A stretch of 64,000 nucleotides of DNA from Carposina sasakii (Eukaryota > Arthropoda > Insecta > Lepidoptera > Carposinidae): NCBI GenBank assembly GCA_014607495.2, contig CP053157.1, positions 5,518,001 to 5,582,000 of the forward strand, given 5' to 3'. The position numbers and the translations under genes are program-made. Shown in pieces: positions 1 through 10,700 of this stretch. The notes beneath the pieces were generated by a model. The model ran no database searches. It saw nothing but the letters and a program-made list of their open reading frames with translations, and was not told the origin of the DNA. The number at the start of each line of letters is the position of its first letter. Within the stretch, counting starts at the first letter, position 1.

Positions 1-155
1 TTTTTAATAAGAAAAGCCCATATGTGTTGTCACTTGGTTTCATACAAAACATGGATAGTAGCATTGTTAGGAACTTCTAGGTTTCCGAAATTATCGTTGA
101 TTGTTATGTAAATATGATAATTTAATAAGTATTCAATATTTGAACTAAAGGGTTT

Positions 156-611
156 CTTATTCTTTATTGCACATACACAAAAAGAAATATAGCATACAAC
201 ATAAAAGAAAAGATGCATGTACAATGGCAAGCTTATCTCTACCAGAGATCTCTTCCAGCAAGCCAAGCAAGTAAAGATAAATTGTTAACAACAGGGTAAC
301 ATGTGCCATTAAACAAATTCTAAGAAACTACAAAACTACATTAAGAAAAAAAAGGAGAGAAACAAATGACAGCATACTCGTATTTAAACAATGGACAGGT
401 AGTGATTCTTCAGTTTTTCCCTAAATGTGCCAACAGTACGACAATCTCTAACCGTGTTAGGTAATTCATTCCAGAGCTTAACCGCCTGAACCAAGAAAGA
501 ATACCCAAAAGCCCCAGAATGAAATCGGGGAGTTTGTAGCAGTGATGCCGTATTGGATCGGAGAGGCCGATCTCTTGAAAATAGATATTTGAACTTATAC
601 TTCTTATATTT
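156..611 (-). mobile_element. 3' end of a CR1/Jockey-type LINE (RT ORF C-terminus plus 3'UTR)
   Basis: On the minus strand, positions about 602 down to 384 read as an open frame ending in a stop at 384-386. It includes the segments PRFHSGAFGYSFLVQAVKLW and NELPNTVRDCRTVGTFREKL. The pattern GYSF-QAV-LWNELP...R...TF...LK-HYL is the usual C-terminus of reverse-transcriptase ORFs of the CR1/Jockey group, seen here without the catalytic part. Below it lies a short 3'UTR whose end (about 156-200) contains TTTTGTGTATGTGCAATAAA. The same tail recurs at 49527-49578, so the two are copies of one family. The element is 5'-truncated, as is normal for LINEs. The clade is inferred from the motif style, not from a search. 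Confidence 0.75.
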
Positions 612-3003
612 CTTATACTGAATTGAAATCTATGAAGTTTGCCATCTAAAAACTAGCTGGCAGTATTAGTTAGTCCAATCAATTAATCTAATAGAACGAA
701 AACCGTTACATAAACACAGATAATTTTCTTTAGTGAGACATTTATATAAACAAAACGTTGTTAACATTCCGCACCATTAGTGCGCATAGTAATGGATTAC
801 CGGTTCGCGTGCACCTTTAACTAATCCATTTTGCGGGAGTTATAAAGTTTAATATAATAAAGTATGCCATGGTATGCGTTCTACTGCGTCTAGACTAGGA
901 AGACGGTGTCATGTCTCCTGGGTATAGGTAGCCGACCGCAAATTGTGTTAGAGCGGGTTTCCATTAGGCTGATCAGTTTCCCCGGACCGGCTGAAGTTTA
1001 GACTCTAAACAGACGGATGACACTGGAAAATTTCGTCGCGAGATCTGTAGGCAAAAATAAAAACATTGGTAAACATTGCATGTATGAGATACAACTCGAA
1101 CTATGAATGCGGCTTTTGAAGGTCTAACTAACTGAAGCTTAGTTACTTAACAGACCAAGCATTAATGGCGATATAGTTATTAGGTACACTTTTAATATCT
1201 ATTTGGGATGTTTCTACGGACGTTTATTACAACCACAACGGTAAAAAGTAGTAAAACTCCGGATCGTGCGTAATAAACAATATCCGGCGCCAATGTGAAA
1301 ATTATGACTGTAGGATCCAACGAATGTGTTTATAACGTAGTAAGTAGAAACTAGATATCCGTCTACATGTTGGTACGAACTACGGGTTAAAATCATTCGT
1401 ATAAATTTAATGTCAGATTAATATTTTAGGTATTAAAATTTCCTCAAAATTATTCTCTAAAATAACATTTAAAAACAGCTTTTTGAGCTATAGACGTTGG
1501 AACAAACTCGTCGACTTGTGTATTTATTTATGCAATATGCATCTTCATTTAGGTTTTTCGAGTATCAAAAAATTATCACAGAATCCGCCCTCATTTCAAC
1601 GCATACGAGTTCAGCAAACTCGGAATACGGGATCGAGCTGTCATCGGCTCGGACCTGTGGTCGGTCAATGGTATCGCGCTCTCTGTATTTGCCAGACCGT
1701 GGTGACTGCAGGCCTATTGTGTGCTTTCAACTTATAGGTATCATTGTTATAAAAATATAAGTTAGCCATGTGCACGTAACAATATGCTATTGATAGCACA
1801 GTGACCAACAACGGTCTATTTTTAACCCCCGACGTAAAAGAAGGTTGTTATGAGTTTACTATTCGCATCGTGGCCCACGGTGGCTCTCAAAGCACTCGAT
1901 CGTATGAAACGATTTCAATAGATCATAAGATTCAATAGCCCTCTTCTCCAACTACGAGAATTTAGCATCGCAGAAATGCTATATAACTTGAGATTTAGGC
2001 AGACACTTAGCCTACCTTGCTCAAAATGTCACTTTCTAAAAACAAAGCAAGAAAGACAGAACAATCAGATTTCGCATACACAATAAGGTCCGGAATACGG
2101 TGAGGTGTAAAAAAAGCGTATATTTTGCGCCGAAAATACGTTTCTAATAATATAGGTGACATTGTATTTTACTAGTAAATTGATACACAACCTTAAAGTC
2201 ATCTTATTGTAAAACCTTAAAGTAAGTATTGAATTTACGAAAGGAGTCATTGCCTAATTACTTGTGGACATCGTAAGTTCTTAGTAGGTAATTGAAACAA
2301 GTCAAAGGTTGCAAATCCACCTAAGTAAGATGTAGATGGTGTAAAAATAACCAAAACACTACGTGATCAGACAGATAAATTGCTGTTATCGACTCAAAGC
2401 TTTACTGGCGAATTAAACATTTCTTTCTTCCTTTCATTTACACGTTATTATGATCTATTGTATTTTGATATTGACGGTGTGTATGTAATGAATATGGAAA
2501 TGCGAAGATTCCCAGCCAGCCAATGCTTTGTTGTAAGCGTGATTGGAAATTTTCGTAGCGATACATTTCAAAATATGTAAATATGTATGTAGATAGGTTT
2601 GTTCGAAAGTATTCATGTATGATAATGATTTCCTCGGGATTGCTCGATTATTGCGTTACTTCCATACAAATATACTTGTGTAGATAGATTTTAGTAACAC
2701 GATAGGTACACCCCTATATAATATCTTTTGTCATTGTATGAAGCAATTTTTATTTAGGTAAATATAGAAAATATACACACAGGTATGTTCAAATATGATT
2801 CTAGGCTTTCAGAAGACAGCTCATTATATTCAAAAATATACGAGTCGCCAATAAAAAGTTCGTAAATAACAATTAGTAAAAGTTTCTCTAGCCTAGACTT
2901 TTCTCGTTTTTACGAGGAAGTTTGTCGAATAAGTACTTCGGAATGAATAGAACGTTTGTTATTAAAATTCGACCAATAGTTCGCTAATAGCATTAATTAA
3001 TAC
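612..3003. other. Gene-free stretch, probably intron or upstream flank of the cytohesin gene
   Basis: AT-rich sequence with no exon I can support. A more GC-balanced patch lies at about 1590-1740 with two overlapping plus-strand frames. Neither resembles a known protein, and neither shows the coiled-coil residues expected of the missing cytohesin N-terminus. No RNA gene or clear transposon ends were seen. Confidence 0.5.
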
Positions 3004-3081
3004 CCCCATGGCAGTCTTGTGGCGTGCTCTGGGGGAAGCCTACATCCAGCAGTGGACTGCAATAGACTGATGATGATGATT
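3004..3081 (+). mobile_element. RTE-like LINE 3' tail
   Basis: Positions 3014-3070 read VLWRALGEAYIQQWTAID followed by a stop (3068-3070) and then a TGATGATGATGA microsatellite. This is the extreme C-terminus and tail of a very common lepidopteran non-LTR element. Other copies in the window are at 27205-27372, 35821-36030, 36583-36675, 38925-39061 and 54313-54430. Confidence 0.7.
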
Positions 3082-4041
3082 AATTAATTTATAATAATAG
3101 AGCTCATTTGAGAATTAGATTTTACGAGTTAGGTTGTTCGGACCGAACTATTCTATATCTATTATAAATAGGTATAATATTATTTAGTTTGGATGCTATA
3201 CTTATCAACGGCCTAAAATCTTTTTAGTGTTATTATAAAATTTTGTACCACTTAAGCAGTTTTAGTGAGAACTGACCAAGGGCAGTGAATGCCCCTTAAC
3301 CTGCCATGACGCATATAAATACGACGTAATTCCATGAAATTTATTATTTTGTTGGAAGGTACAATAAGCTTTAGTTTCTAAGAACACAAGTCAGTCTCTC
3401 AGGTTGTATTGTAACGTTCAGTGACACGTTTAGCCTGTCGTCTGGTCCGAATTGAGAGTCAAAGCACAGGGTGGTACTGACGAGTTAATGCGGTGTGAGT
3501 TAACAAAACGGCCACGACCATTATTCCCCGCTTGTTTCTAGCCGCTACGGTTTTGCTTTGTACAGTGGGTTTCAACAATTTGTATTTATTTGGCACTAGA
3601 ATCCTAGTATCTTTTGTCTTTTTCTATTTATATGAGCAGAAGCAAGACGAAATTATTGCTAATTCGCGATTTAAATTAAATCTAAATATTTGCTGCAAAT
3701 GGACCTCTATTTTGATTTATATATCCGTTGAAACAAAAATTATTTTGGATTTCAGTTATGTAGAGGTAGAATTTTTCCTTTTGTCTCGTGGATTTCAAAG
3801 TATAAATTGTTTGTGACAGGTATTTTGTAGTATGTTTGTTACAATAAACATTTCAGAGTTTAGGTAATGTAGAGTTTGAAAATTGTGTAATGAAAAGCAA
3901 TTTATACAAAAGAAATGTACGAAAATTGTGAAAACCTGACTTTCTGATCCTTAATTAATAAAAATATAAAATTAAGCAAGGCATTACAGGTAGGTTATAG
4001 ATAATGTAATAAACGAATAATAATATTCTCTTTTGTTGCAG
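3082..4041. other. Intron sequence upstream of the first visible cytohesin exon
   Basis: No coding signal beyond one TTG-started open frame at 3532-3816 with a low-complexity, hydrophobic composition, which I treat as noise. The region ends in the acceptor ttttgttgcag just before 4042. Confidence 0.5.
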
Positions 4042-4174
4042 CAACTCAAAGATGAACTCGGTGAAGTGGTGGCCGAGCTGGAGGCCCTGGACGGGCAGGA
4101 GGAATGCAAGCAGAATAGCAAAGCCAAACAGATGAGCATAGGACGGAAGAAATTTAATATGGACCCTAAAAAAG
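4042..4174 (+). CDS. step: Cytohesin exon: end of N-terminal helical region and linker into Sec7
   Basis: The acceptor is ttgcag before 4042 and the donor is GTTAGT at 4175. The exon encodes 44 codons plus one base (phase 1). It starts QLKDELGEVVAELEALDG, a charged, leucine-spaced helix matching the end of the cytohesin coiled coil, and ends in GRKKFNMDPKK, which is nearly invariant at the Sec7 boundary of animal cytohesins. It is the first exon visible in the window. The start codon and most of the coiled coil are not present. Confidence 0.92.
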
Positions 4175-6139
4175 GTTAGTGAAAGTCACCAGTTTTTAAG
4201 TCTTTAGGTAGAGTAATTTTTAAGGCCAAGTCTAAGGATGGAGTATGCTCGGACTGAAAAGCATTGTTATTTGTAAGACAGAGGGATTACATTTTTATTA
4301 GTCTGGCAAACAGCATTTTATATAATTTCCTTGATCCGCAATCTAATTCATTAACAAACAATACTGCTTAGTACAACAACTAACGACGAGTTACTCCCCC
4401 AGCATACTAGTTGGCTGTGCTGTAATTAATTGAAAGATGATTGAAGTGCTTCATTCTGTATTTTTATATTTTATCTTCAAGTGCTAGGAGTAATAAAGTT
4501 AAAGTTACTAGAACACATAAAACTTAACTGTAACAGTCAGTATCTTTTTACGACTGAACCTTACAACAATAGCTGAATTGTGGATTTTAATGAATTGCCG
4601 TATAAAAAAGGTTGGAATTACATTCCAATATTCCCACCACCAGTAGAAATCATTGCTTCTTCGGCCACTAGTATTTAGACTAAGAATAAACGATCATTGT
4701 GTTTATCGAAATTATGTTAGTTCTCTTTTGTTACATCGTGAACATCATAAGTTACAACAGAATAGCTTTTCTGTACAAATGCAATAAAACACAATCTAGA
4801 CCACATCCTGGGAATTGGATTGTGTATAGACTGCTACATGCGATATATGTATAAGCAACTCTTTGTCTTGTTTATCGCACAGATTATTACAGTTATGTCA
4901 CATTACAATTTGTTCGCACAATTGCATTATGTGACCATCGACTTTCATTAAGTCTGGATTAAAAATTACGAGCTTGCAACATTTTTCTTAACCCTTAGCA
5001 TGTAGTAGTATAACATGGTCAAACTACTGATATCGTCAAGAATTAAACATTAATTAGGTTAAACAACAATAATTTCTACAGATAATCCATAGATTTTATG
5101 CTATCCAAAGAGTTAAATGACCCGATTAAAAGAATAGCATTATGGTGGGTGACGCCGGTGGTATGTGAGGCAGGTGCTTCTTTCATACTGCCACTTCGCG
5201 GGCAATGTTAATAATGACTACTATTCCCACACCTGTCGTAGTTCTACTTGCCGAAGAACTTAAATGGATTAAATTTACTTGTTATCACCAAATCCGCGAG
5301 ATTAACTACTGGTTACTTTGTGTCCCTCATTTGGGAGTTTGGGAAACATGAGATAACAATCTCTAGTTGATTTTTCCTATATACATACTTAAAATACTAA
5401 TCTGATGCCTTTAATTTCGAAAACTGTAAGGTTTACAACAGTTATAGATTCATTTTCTTCAATTTCTTTTTTAACTTGTGTTTTGTGTAAAAGATTAGAA
5501 AAGTGATTTGAAAAATCCCTTTTTATCTACGCACAGAAAGTTATATTTTTCATAATGTTCTCATTTTGCCAATAATTATCTTTAACATGAAAGCTTAGTC
5601 AAAAGTCTTAATCGAATCCCTAGAACAGCGTCGCGAAAGCGACAATAAAGATTTTATTAAAGCTCATGTACTAAATTGTTTATTGTCTTTACATTGTTTG
5701 TCGATTACAAACTTTTGTCTGCGATATAAATTGGTTGTTTACGCGATTCTGGGTTTGTGGAGCAGATCCTTGCGGTTTATTGCATTGAACGATTCGTTCA
5801 GCCTATTGCTTTGTCTATTCGCTGCAATTGCAGATTATATGGGTTTCGAATCGATTTTTATGACATCTTGATCGATGAAATCGTTTTCATCTCCGATATG
5901 GCCCTATTCGATTTCATTCCATGCTTTTTTCTGTGTTAAAAGTTTTGTCGTAAGATTTGCTACGTTGGTTACCAGTCTCTAGATTGTGCTATGTTCGTGA
6001 AATATTTTGTTTGTGTAAAAGCGGCGGCCTTGTCTCAAACTCATCCTTTACAATGTGGAATTTATAGTAGACTGACGAGTGAAATTTGCACTCTGCTCAA
6101 TCTCTTTGGGGTTGGGGGTGTTTTATGACATTTGTGTGT

Positions 6140-6185
6140 TCACAAAATGGAATAGCCAGAACTGCAGCATTACAAGGAGGACATT
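6140..6185 (+). repeat. Fragment of dispersed repeat family R1 (AGAACTGCAGGATCA family)
   Basis: Contains cacaaaatgg then agccagaactgcag, matching the start of the better copies at 30787-31131 and 51338-51625. Only about 45 bases are recognisable. Confidence 0.45.
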
Positions 6186-7443
6186 TTGTAAGTCAGGAAA
6201 TATCGAAGCATCCCTATTATCGATGTCTATTTAATACATAATCCATCTTCGATATCTAGTAATAATCAATGTCTAGTAGGTAATTATCTTAAATGCGAAA
6301 CGGATTAGGTAAATTATAACGGAACGGATGTTATATTCTACTATAACTACCAATGGCGTTGATTATAGGTAGTACCTATATATCTACGAGTATAGTGGCA
6401 TTTGTGGCTATATTGCCATTTCATGAAAGTATAGGTTAGGTTATTAGATATCAGGTAAATAACAATGCATCTTTATTGGACTTAAAGCAATTTGGTCATT
6501 TTATGATCATCATGGGGAGGGCTAATAAATTAAATTAAAATATACGTCTAGCGAATATTTGCATGATGAGATTACCGATGAGTTCACCATTCATATCCTA
6601 GCAACTTGTTTTGTTAGTTTTGTATTAAATTATAACGATACTGTATAAACAAGATAACTCCTCGTCACCTCGTGGATTATTTGACGAAGATGATGTGATG
6701 TAATGTTGCTTTAAAAACACTAGGTAAGTAAAGTGAAGGATTTTACAGTCCGCGAGACATAAGCTAAGCTTTGTCCTTGTGTGAGTGTACTATCAAGGGA
6801 CACGTCGCGCATTAGGCCCATGTACACAAAAATTTTCTATGTTCACTCATACAAGTGCTAAGCTCAGGTTAGGCCTCGCGTATCTATGTACACCCACACA
6901 AATGCAAAGCTCAGCTTACGCCTCGAGGACTGATGAAATATATATAAAAAGTTAAAATACATAAAAATTTATACGTACTACAATATGTGCCAGGTATCTT
7001 TCCATAAATATATATGTGTGCATGAATAACCCGAAGAGTACCTAGACAAGTTTTCTATGAATCTAGAGAAAACTAAATGTAATTAGATGCCATACATACT
7101 AACCTAAGAATCAAGTTAACAAGAAGATGCAAGTGGAAACTGAATACTCACTCCAAACTTTGCTCACATCTCAGAGAGCCCTTGGTGTGGAGACACATTA
7201 GACTAAAGTTCTGCCACAATTTTAATAACACTGTTTCTGCCAATGTATGTAGAATTACATAAATGCACCGGTGATGATCATTTTATCCTATCGTATGAAC
7301 ATTAAATTTTATTATATGCAAAGTACCTAATAGGTTAAAGTTAACTATGTCGGATTATCATGAACACTTTTGACAGTGCCTACCCTAGATAAAATTTTCA
7401 CACTTCCGTCCATCCTCTTTGGGGGATAATGGGCGTGACTATA

Positions 7444-7840
7444 CAGGGTGTAAAAAGACAATAATGTTTTTATAATACCTCGTATTCTTTGTGAGGTTAT
7501 GATCATTTTCTTTTATGGAACCAACCCTGGGAAACGACAAAAAAATTATGAAAAAATACTGTTATTTTATTGCAAGCAATGTATTCGTTTGATGCGCAAT
7601 GTACAAATGTACCTACAAAATTAACATTATAACATTTTGACATGGTATCTTTGAAAAAATGCTTCTTAACCGATTTCAGATGGATTTATGTAAAAAAAAA
7701 ATGATAATATCAATATAACTTTGGACCTCAATATCTTGGAAACCCGTGGTTTCCCAGGGGTGCTTCCATAGAAAAAAATTATCGTGATGTTACAAAGAAT
7801 ACGAGGTATTAAAAGAACAAAGTTGTCTTTTTACACCCAG
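7444..7840. mobile_element. TA-flanked MITE, family A (about 397 bp)
   Basis: The ends are inverted copies: CAGGGTGTAAAAAGACAA at the left and TTGTCTTTTTACACCCAG at the right. They are directly flanked by TA (7442-7443 and 7841-7842), which fits a Tc1/mariner-type TA duplication. Inside, a second layer of inverted repeat is visible (TAATACCTCGTATTCTTTG against CAAAGAATACGAGGTATT, and CCTGGGAAAC against GTTTCCCAGG). No transposase frame is present. A second copy that has lost its right end is at 34929-35270. Confidence 0.75.
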
Positions 7841-8689
7841 TATGTATAGGTATGTAGTACATAATATGACGAAACCAAAAATGATTTACTCAAAACATAA
7901 TAGCTCTTTCTTCCAAAATAACATAGTCCGATCAGATTTCCATGTTAAAACATACTCGCATGAACATTTTTTTTTTCGAAATTTTCCTCGTAGTGTGTCC
8001 CCACGCCCTCGGAGACAAGTTCCAACAATCCGCTAATGATGTCCTCGGAATATAGGACACCTACGCCTACTTGGGCGCTTTTTTAGATGGCCTTATTTTC
8101 AGGCGCAAATAAAATGTTCTACACGCTTGTCGTAGATACAGTGCTAAAAATAGTTTTTATTTATACCTTTGCTGGTTAATAACATACGGAATCGATTTGA
8201 ACAGAAATAGATGCGAGTACATTTAAAAAGTTTAATTTAAAAATATAGACAGAGTAGGAATTCTCTTAATGAAAGGGATACAAAGAGTAGAATGTATTGT
8301 TATAACAATTTCTCAATGGACGGTCAAAGTAATTTATTAGCGTCGTCTACAGACAAGTCTGCGAGTCCATTACGTACAATGTGGTGGATTGAAATAAAGA
8401 AAGTGCTAAAACGCTTCTAAAATCTATTCTACACAAATACAAGTGTGTCGGTATATTGTCTTACTCGTACCTTCTACTTATCCTACCTTTGATCCATTGA
8501 TATATGGAGTAATGTAATTTGCTGATTGAAAAATTTTACTTGTGATATCGAATCGAGTCTTACAAGTTGGATTTGCTCTGGGGCTACTAATAAATTACTA
8601 TAATGAATAATTAGATGCTATTATAAGTAATTAATTATTTTTACAAGCTTTTATTTAACTTGCAATGTGTGTTTGTTCGGGTGAAATCT

Positions 8690-8945
8690 TACAACTCAAT
8701 TTTAAGGCACTTGCCCTCAACCGATTGGGCTGAAATTTGGTGAGCACGTTCAGTTCGGATGACAATGCATGATTAACAGTGTGACGTCATTCTAAATCCA
8801 ACATGGCGGCATACCCACAATGGCGGACCAATTATTTTTAATGCATTCCTACAATATGGGTATCAAATTAAAGGGCTAGCTGGGCGTAACTCGAAAAAAA
8901 TGTGACGTCACTCTTAATCCAATATGGCGGACTTCTAAAACTTGA
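8690..8945. repeat. Repeat-like segment with two ATGGCGG blocks
   Basis: Two related blocks occur within about 150 bases: GTGACGTCATTCTAAATCCA followed by ACATGGCGG near 8781, and GTGACGTCACTCTTAATCCA followed by ATATGGCGG near 8901. The arrangement looks like part of an older mobile element, but I see no ends and no second copy in the window. Confidence 0.4.
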
Positions 8946-9054
8946 AAATCTATTTTGAAACAGATATTTTTAAGCAATTGAGTTGAAAATAATGATGCGT
9001 TGAATGAGATGAACAGACTTAGGAACTTACCAGGTGAAAACTAAAAAGTATAAA

Positions 9055-9681
9055 AAAAAATTTAGGTAAAAAAACCTTTTTAAAAACAAGCTTTTATTTA
9101 AATGCGCTAAAAAGAAAAAATAAACTTTTACACTAAAACTTTTACTGTTAATTTATAACGTCATTTCAAATTTAACACATTTGACACAATTTATATGTTA
9201 TAAAAGCTTGTCGCGACATTTAAGTACTCGTATTTACTTTCTTAGTTTTAAATTTTTAATAAGTCAAGGTGAGGCCGTGCCGAGGACTGAGTGGCATGAT
9301 GACATGATGTCGTGAACATACCACCTCGGGGCACCGGGGCGAACCCTGTTGTATATTACTCTCTTACTCTTCTACACGAAGCTCTGGAAGGGTCGACGGA
9401 TATTTCTTCGATATGCGTGGGAACAATATGGGAAAATCTGAAACATCAACACAAAGATGCTGCCTAATAAACATTTTAAAGTAAGAACGTAAATACGAGT
9501 ACTTAAATGTCGCGACATTTAAGTACTAGCTTTTATAACATATAAATTGTGTCAAATGTGTTAAATTTGAAATGACGTTATAAATTAACAGTAAAAGTTT
9601 TAGTGTAAAAGTTTATTTTTTCTTTTTAGCGCATTTAAATAAAAGCTTGTTTTTAAAAAGGTTTTTTTACCTAAATTTTTT
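9055..9681. repeat. Long near-perfect inverted repeat (arms about 190 and 200 bp, loop about 237 bp)
   Basis: The left arm is 9055-9244 and the right arm 9482-9681; the arms match almost base for base as reverse complements. The visible differences are one mismatch near the inner end and a 10-base block present only in the right arm. With that block the right arm contains a perfect 30-bp palindrome (9498-9527, half-site AGTACTTAAATGTCG). The loop (9245-9481) is unrelated single-copy sequence with no convincing ORF. The outer ends are runs of A and T next to TA-containing sequence, so a foldback or TIR-type transposon is the likeliest origin. Confidence 0.85.
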
Positions 9682-10172
9682 CTATATTAGAATTTACTGT
9701 GATAGAGTTCTCTATCGATTTTGTTATTTGTTTAAACTATTGTGATGCCTCGGTAATTGCTTTCTCTATTTCACATTCCTAAGTAGGTGGAGTACATACG
9801 TTCCGGACTTTATTAAATATTTGCGAAGCATACTATATGGCCTATGGCATAGATTATGTTTCCATAGCTATGTAGGGACTTGGACATTGCATAACTTCAG
9901 TCTCATCCTCTGCATATGAATGATCATGCATAATGCAGTTAATATGCGGCCGTAACAAATAACGATAGTCTGTCTCCCCCGGGAAATACTATATATTACA
10001 AAAATGTTCAGACTTTTGTTCCTGTCAGCAAGTCTATTGTATTCAGAGTACTAAACAAAACCAATATTTTATAAGCTTGCAGTGATATTTCGTCTCTAAC
10101 ATTTTATTTTGCCAATCTTTAGCGAGCACTGCCATTTCGTCTAACAAGCTTGTTATATCACCAAGAATGGCA

Positions 10173-10391
10173 TTATCTTCCCTCGTCTCCCCTTTTCTTG
10201 ACACGGTAATCCGTCATGCTGCCATCAGCAATTTTGCATGCGACGACCGACCGAGGTGGTAATGATGTCCAAGATTTATAAACAAGTACTGCGACTGAAG
10301 CTTTTTTGCTGACTCCCCAGTCGACAGATTCCTGATTAATAAACACCCCGTCTGGTGATGTTATCAAAGATAATGACGCAGCAAAAAACAT
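10173..10391 (-). CDS. Unidentified 72-codon ORF, antisense in the cytohesin intron
   Basis: It starts at a true ATG (10389-10391) and stops in TAA. The product begins MFFAASLSLITSPDGVFIN, a weakly hydrophobic start, followed by a mixed, protein-like composition (segments SVDWGVSKKASVAVLVYKSW and RSVVACKIADGSMTDY). Most other open frames in this AT-rich window are rich in I, Y, F, N and K, so the balanced composition stands out. I do not recognise the protein. It could be a fragment of a processed pseudogene, a decayed transposon ORF or chance. No splice sites or poly(A) signal were tied to it. Confidence 0.2.
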   Translation of the reverse strand: MFFAASLSLITSPDGVFINQESVDWGVSKKASVAVLVYKSWTSLPPRSVVACKIADGSMTDYRVKKRGDEGR

Positions 10392-10481
10392 AATAAGCGC
10401 CGCGGGTAGAAAAAGATATTGACTTTCTTTTCATAGAAAGAAACTTAAATGCCTAGAAGCTAATAGCACCTTTATTTAATA

Positions 10482-10700
10482 CTAGTGGACGCCCGCGACT
10501 CCGTCCGCGTGGACTGCAGAAAAAACTAAATGTCGAAATTATCCGGAATAAAAACATTTTCCCGGTATAAAATAGTAGCCTATATGGTAAATGGGACCTG
10601 TCAAAATATATTCCTGAAAACTGCATCGAAATCGGTCCAGCCGTTTCTGAGATTTGCGTGCACAAACATCGATCCGTTACGATTTTATTATATGTATAGA
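10482..10700 (-). mobile_element. Helitron-like (Lep1-type) non-autonomous element, reverse orientation
   Basis: Begins with A|CTAGTGGACGCCCGCGACTC and ends ...TATGTATAGA. In its own orientation it therefore starts with TC and ends in CTAG just after a GC-rich region able to form a short hairpin (CGCG...CGCG, GTCC...GGAC). This matches the Helitron end rules. It is closely similar to 29787-29992, 38686-38899 and 41532-41750. Unlike those copies, it is followed by A rather than T at the TC end. Confidence 0.6.

Noticed and set aside
3532..3816. 94-codon hydrophobic ORF before the first cytohesin exon
   Set aside because: No ATG start, composition dominated by F, L, I and Y, and no resemblance to the cytohesin N-terminus.
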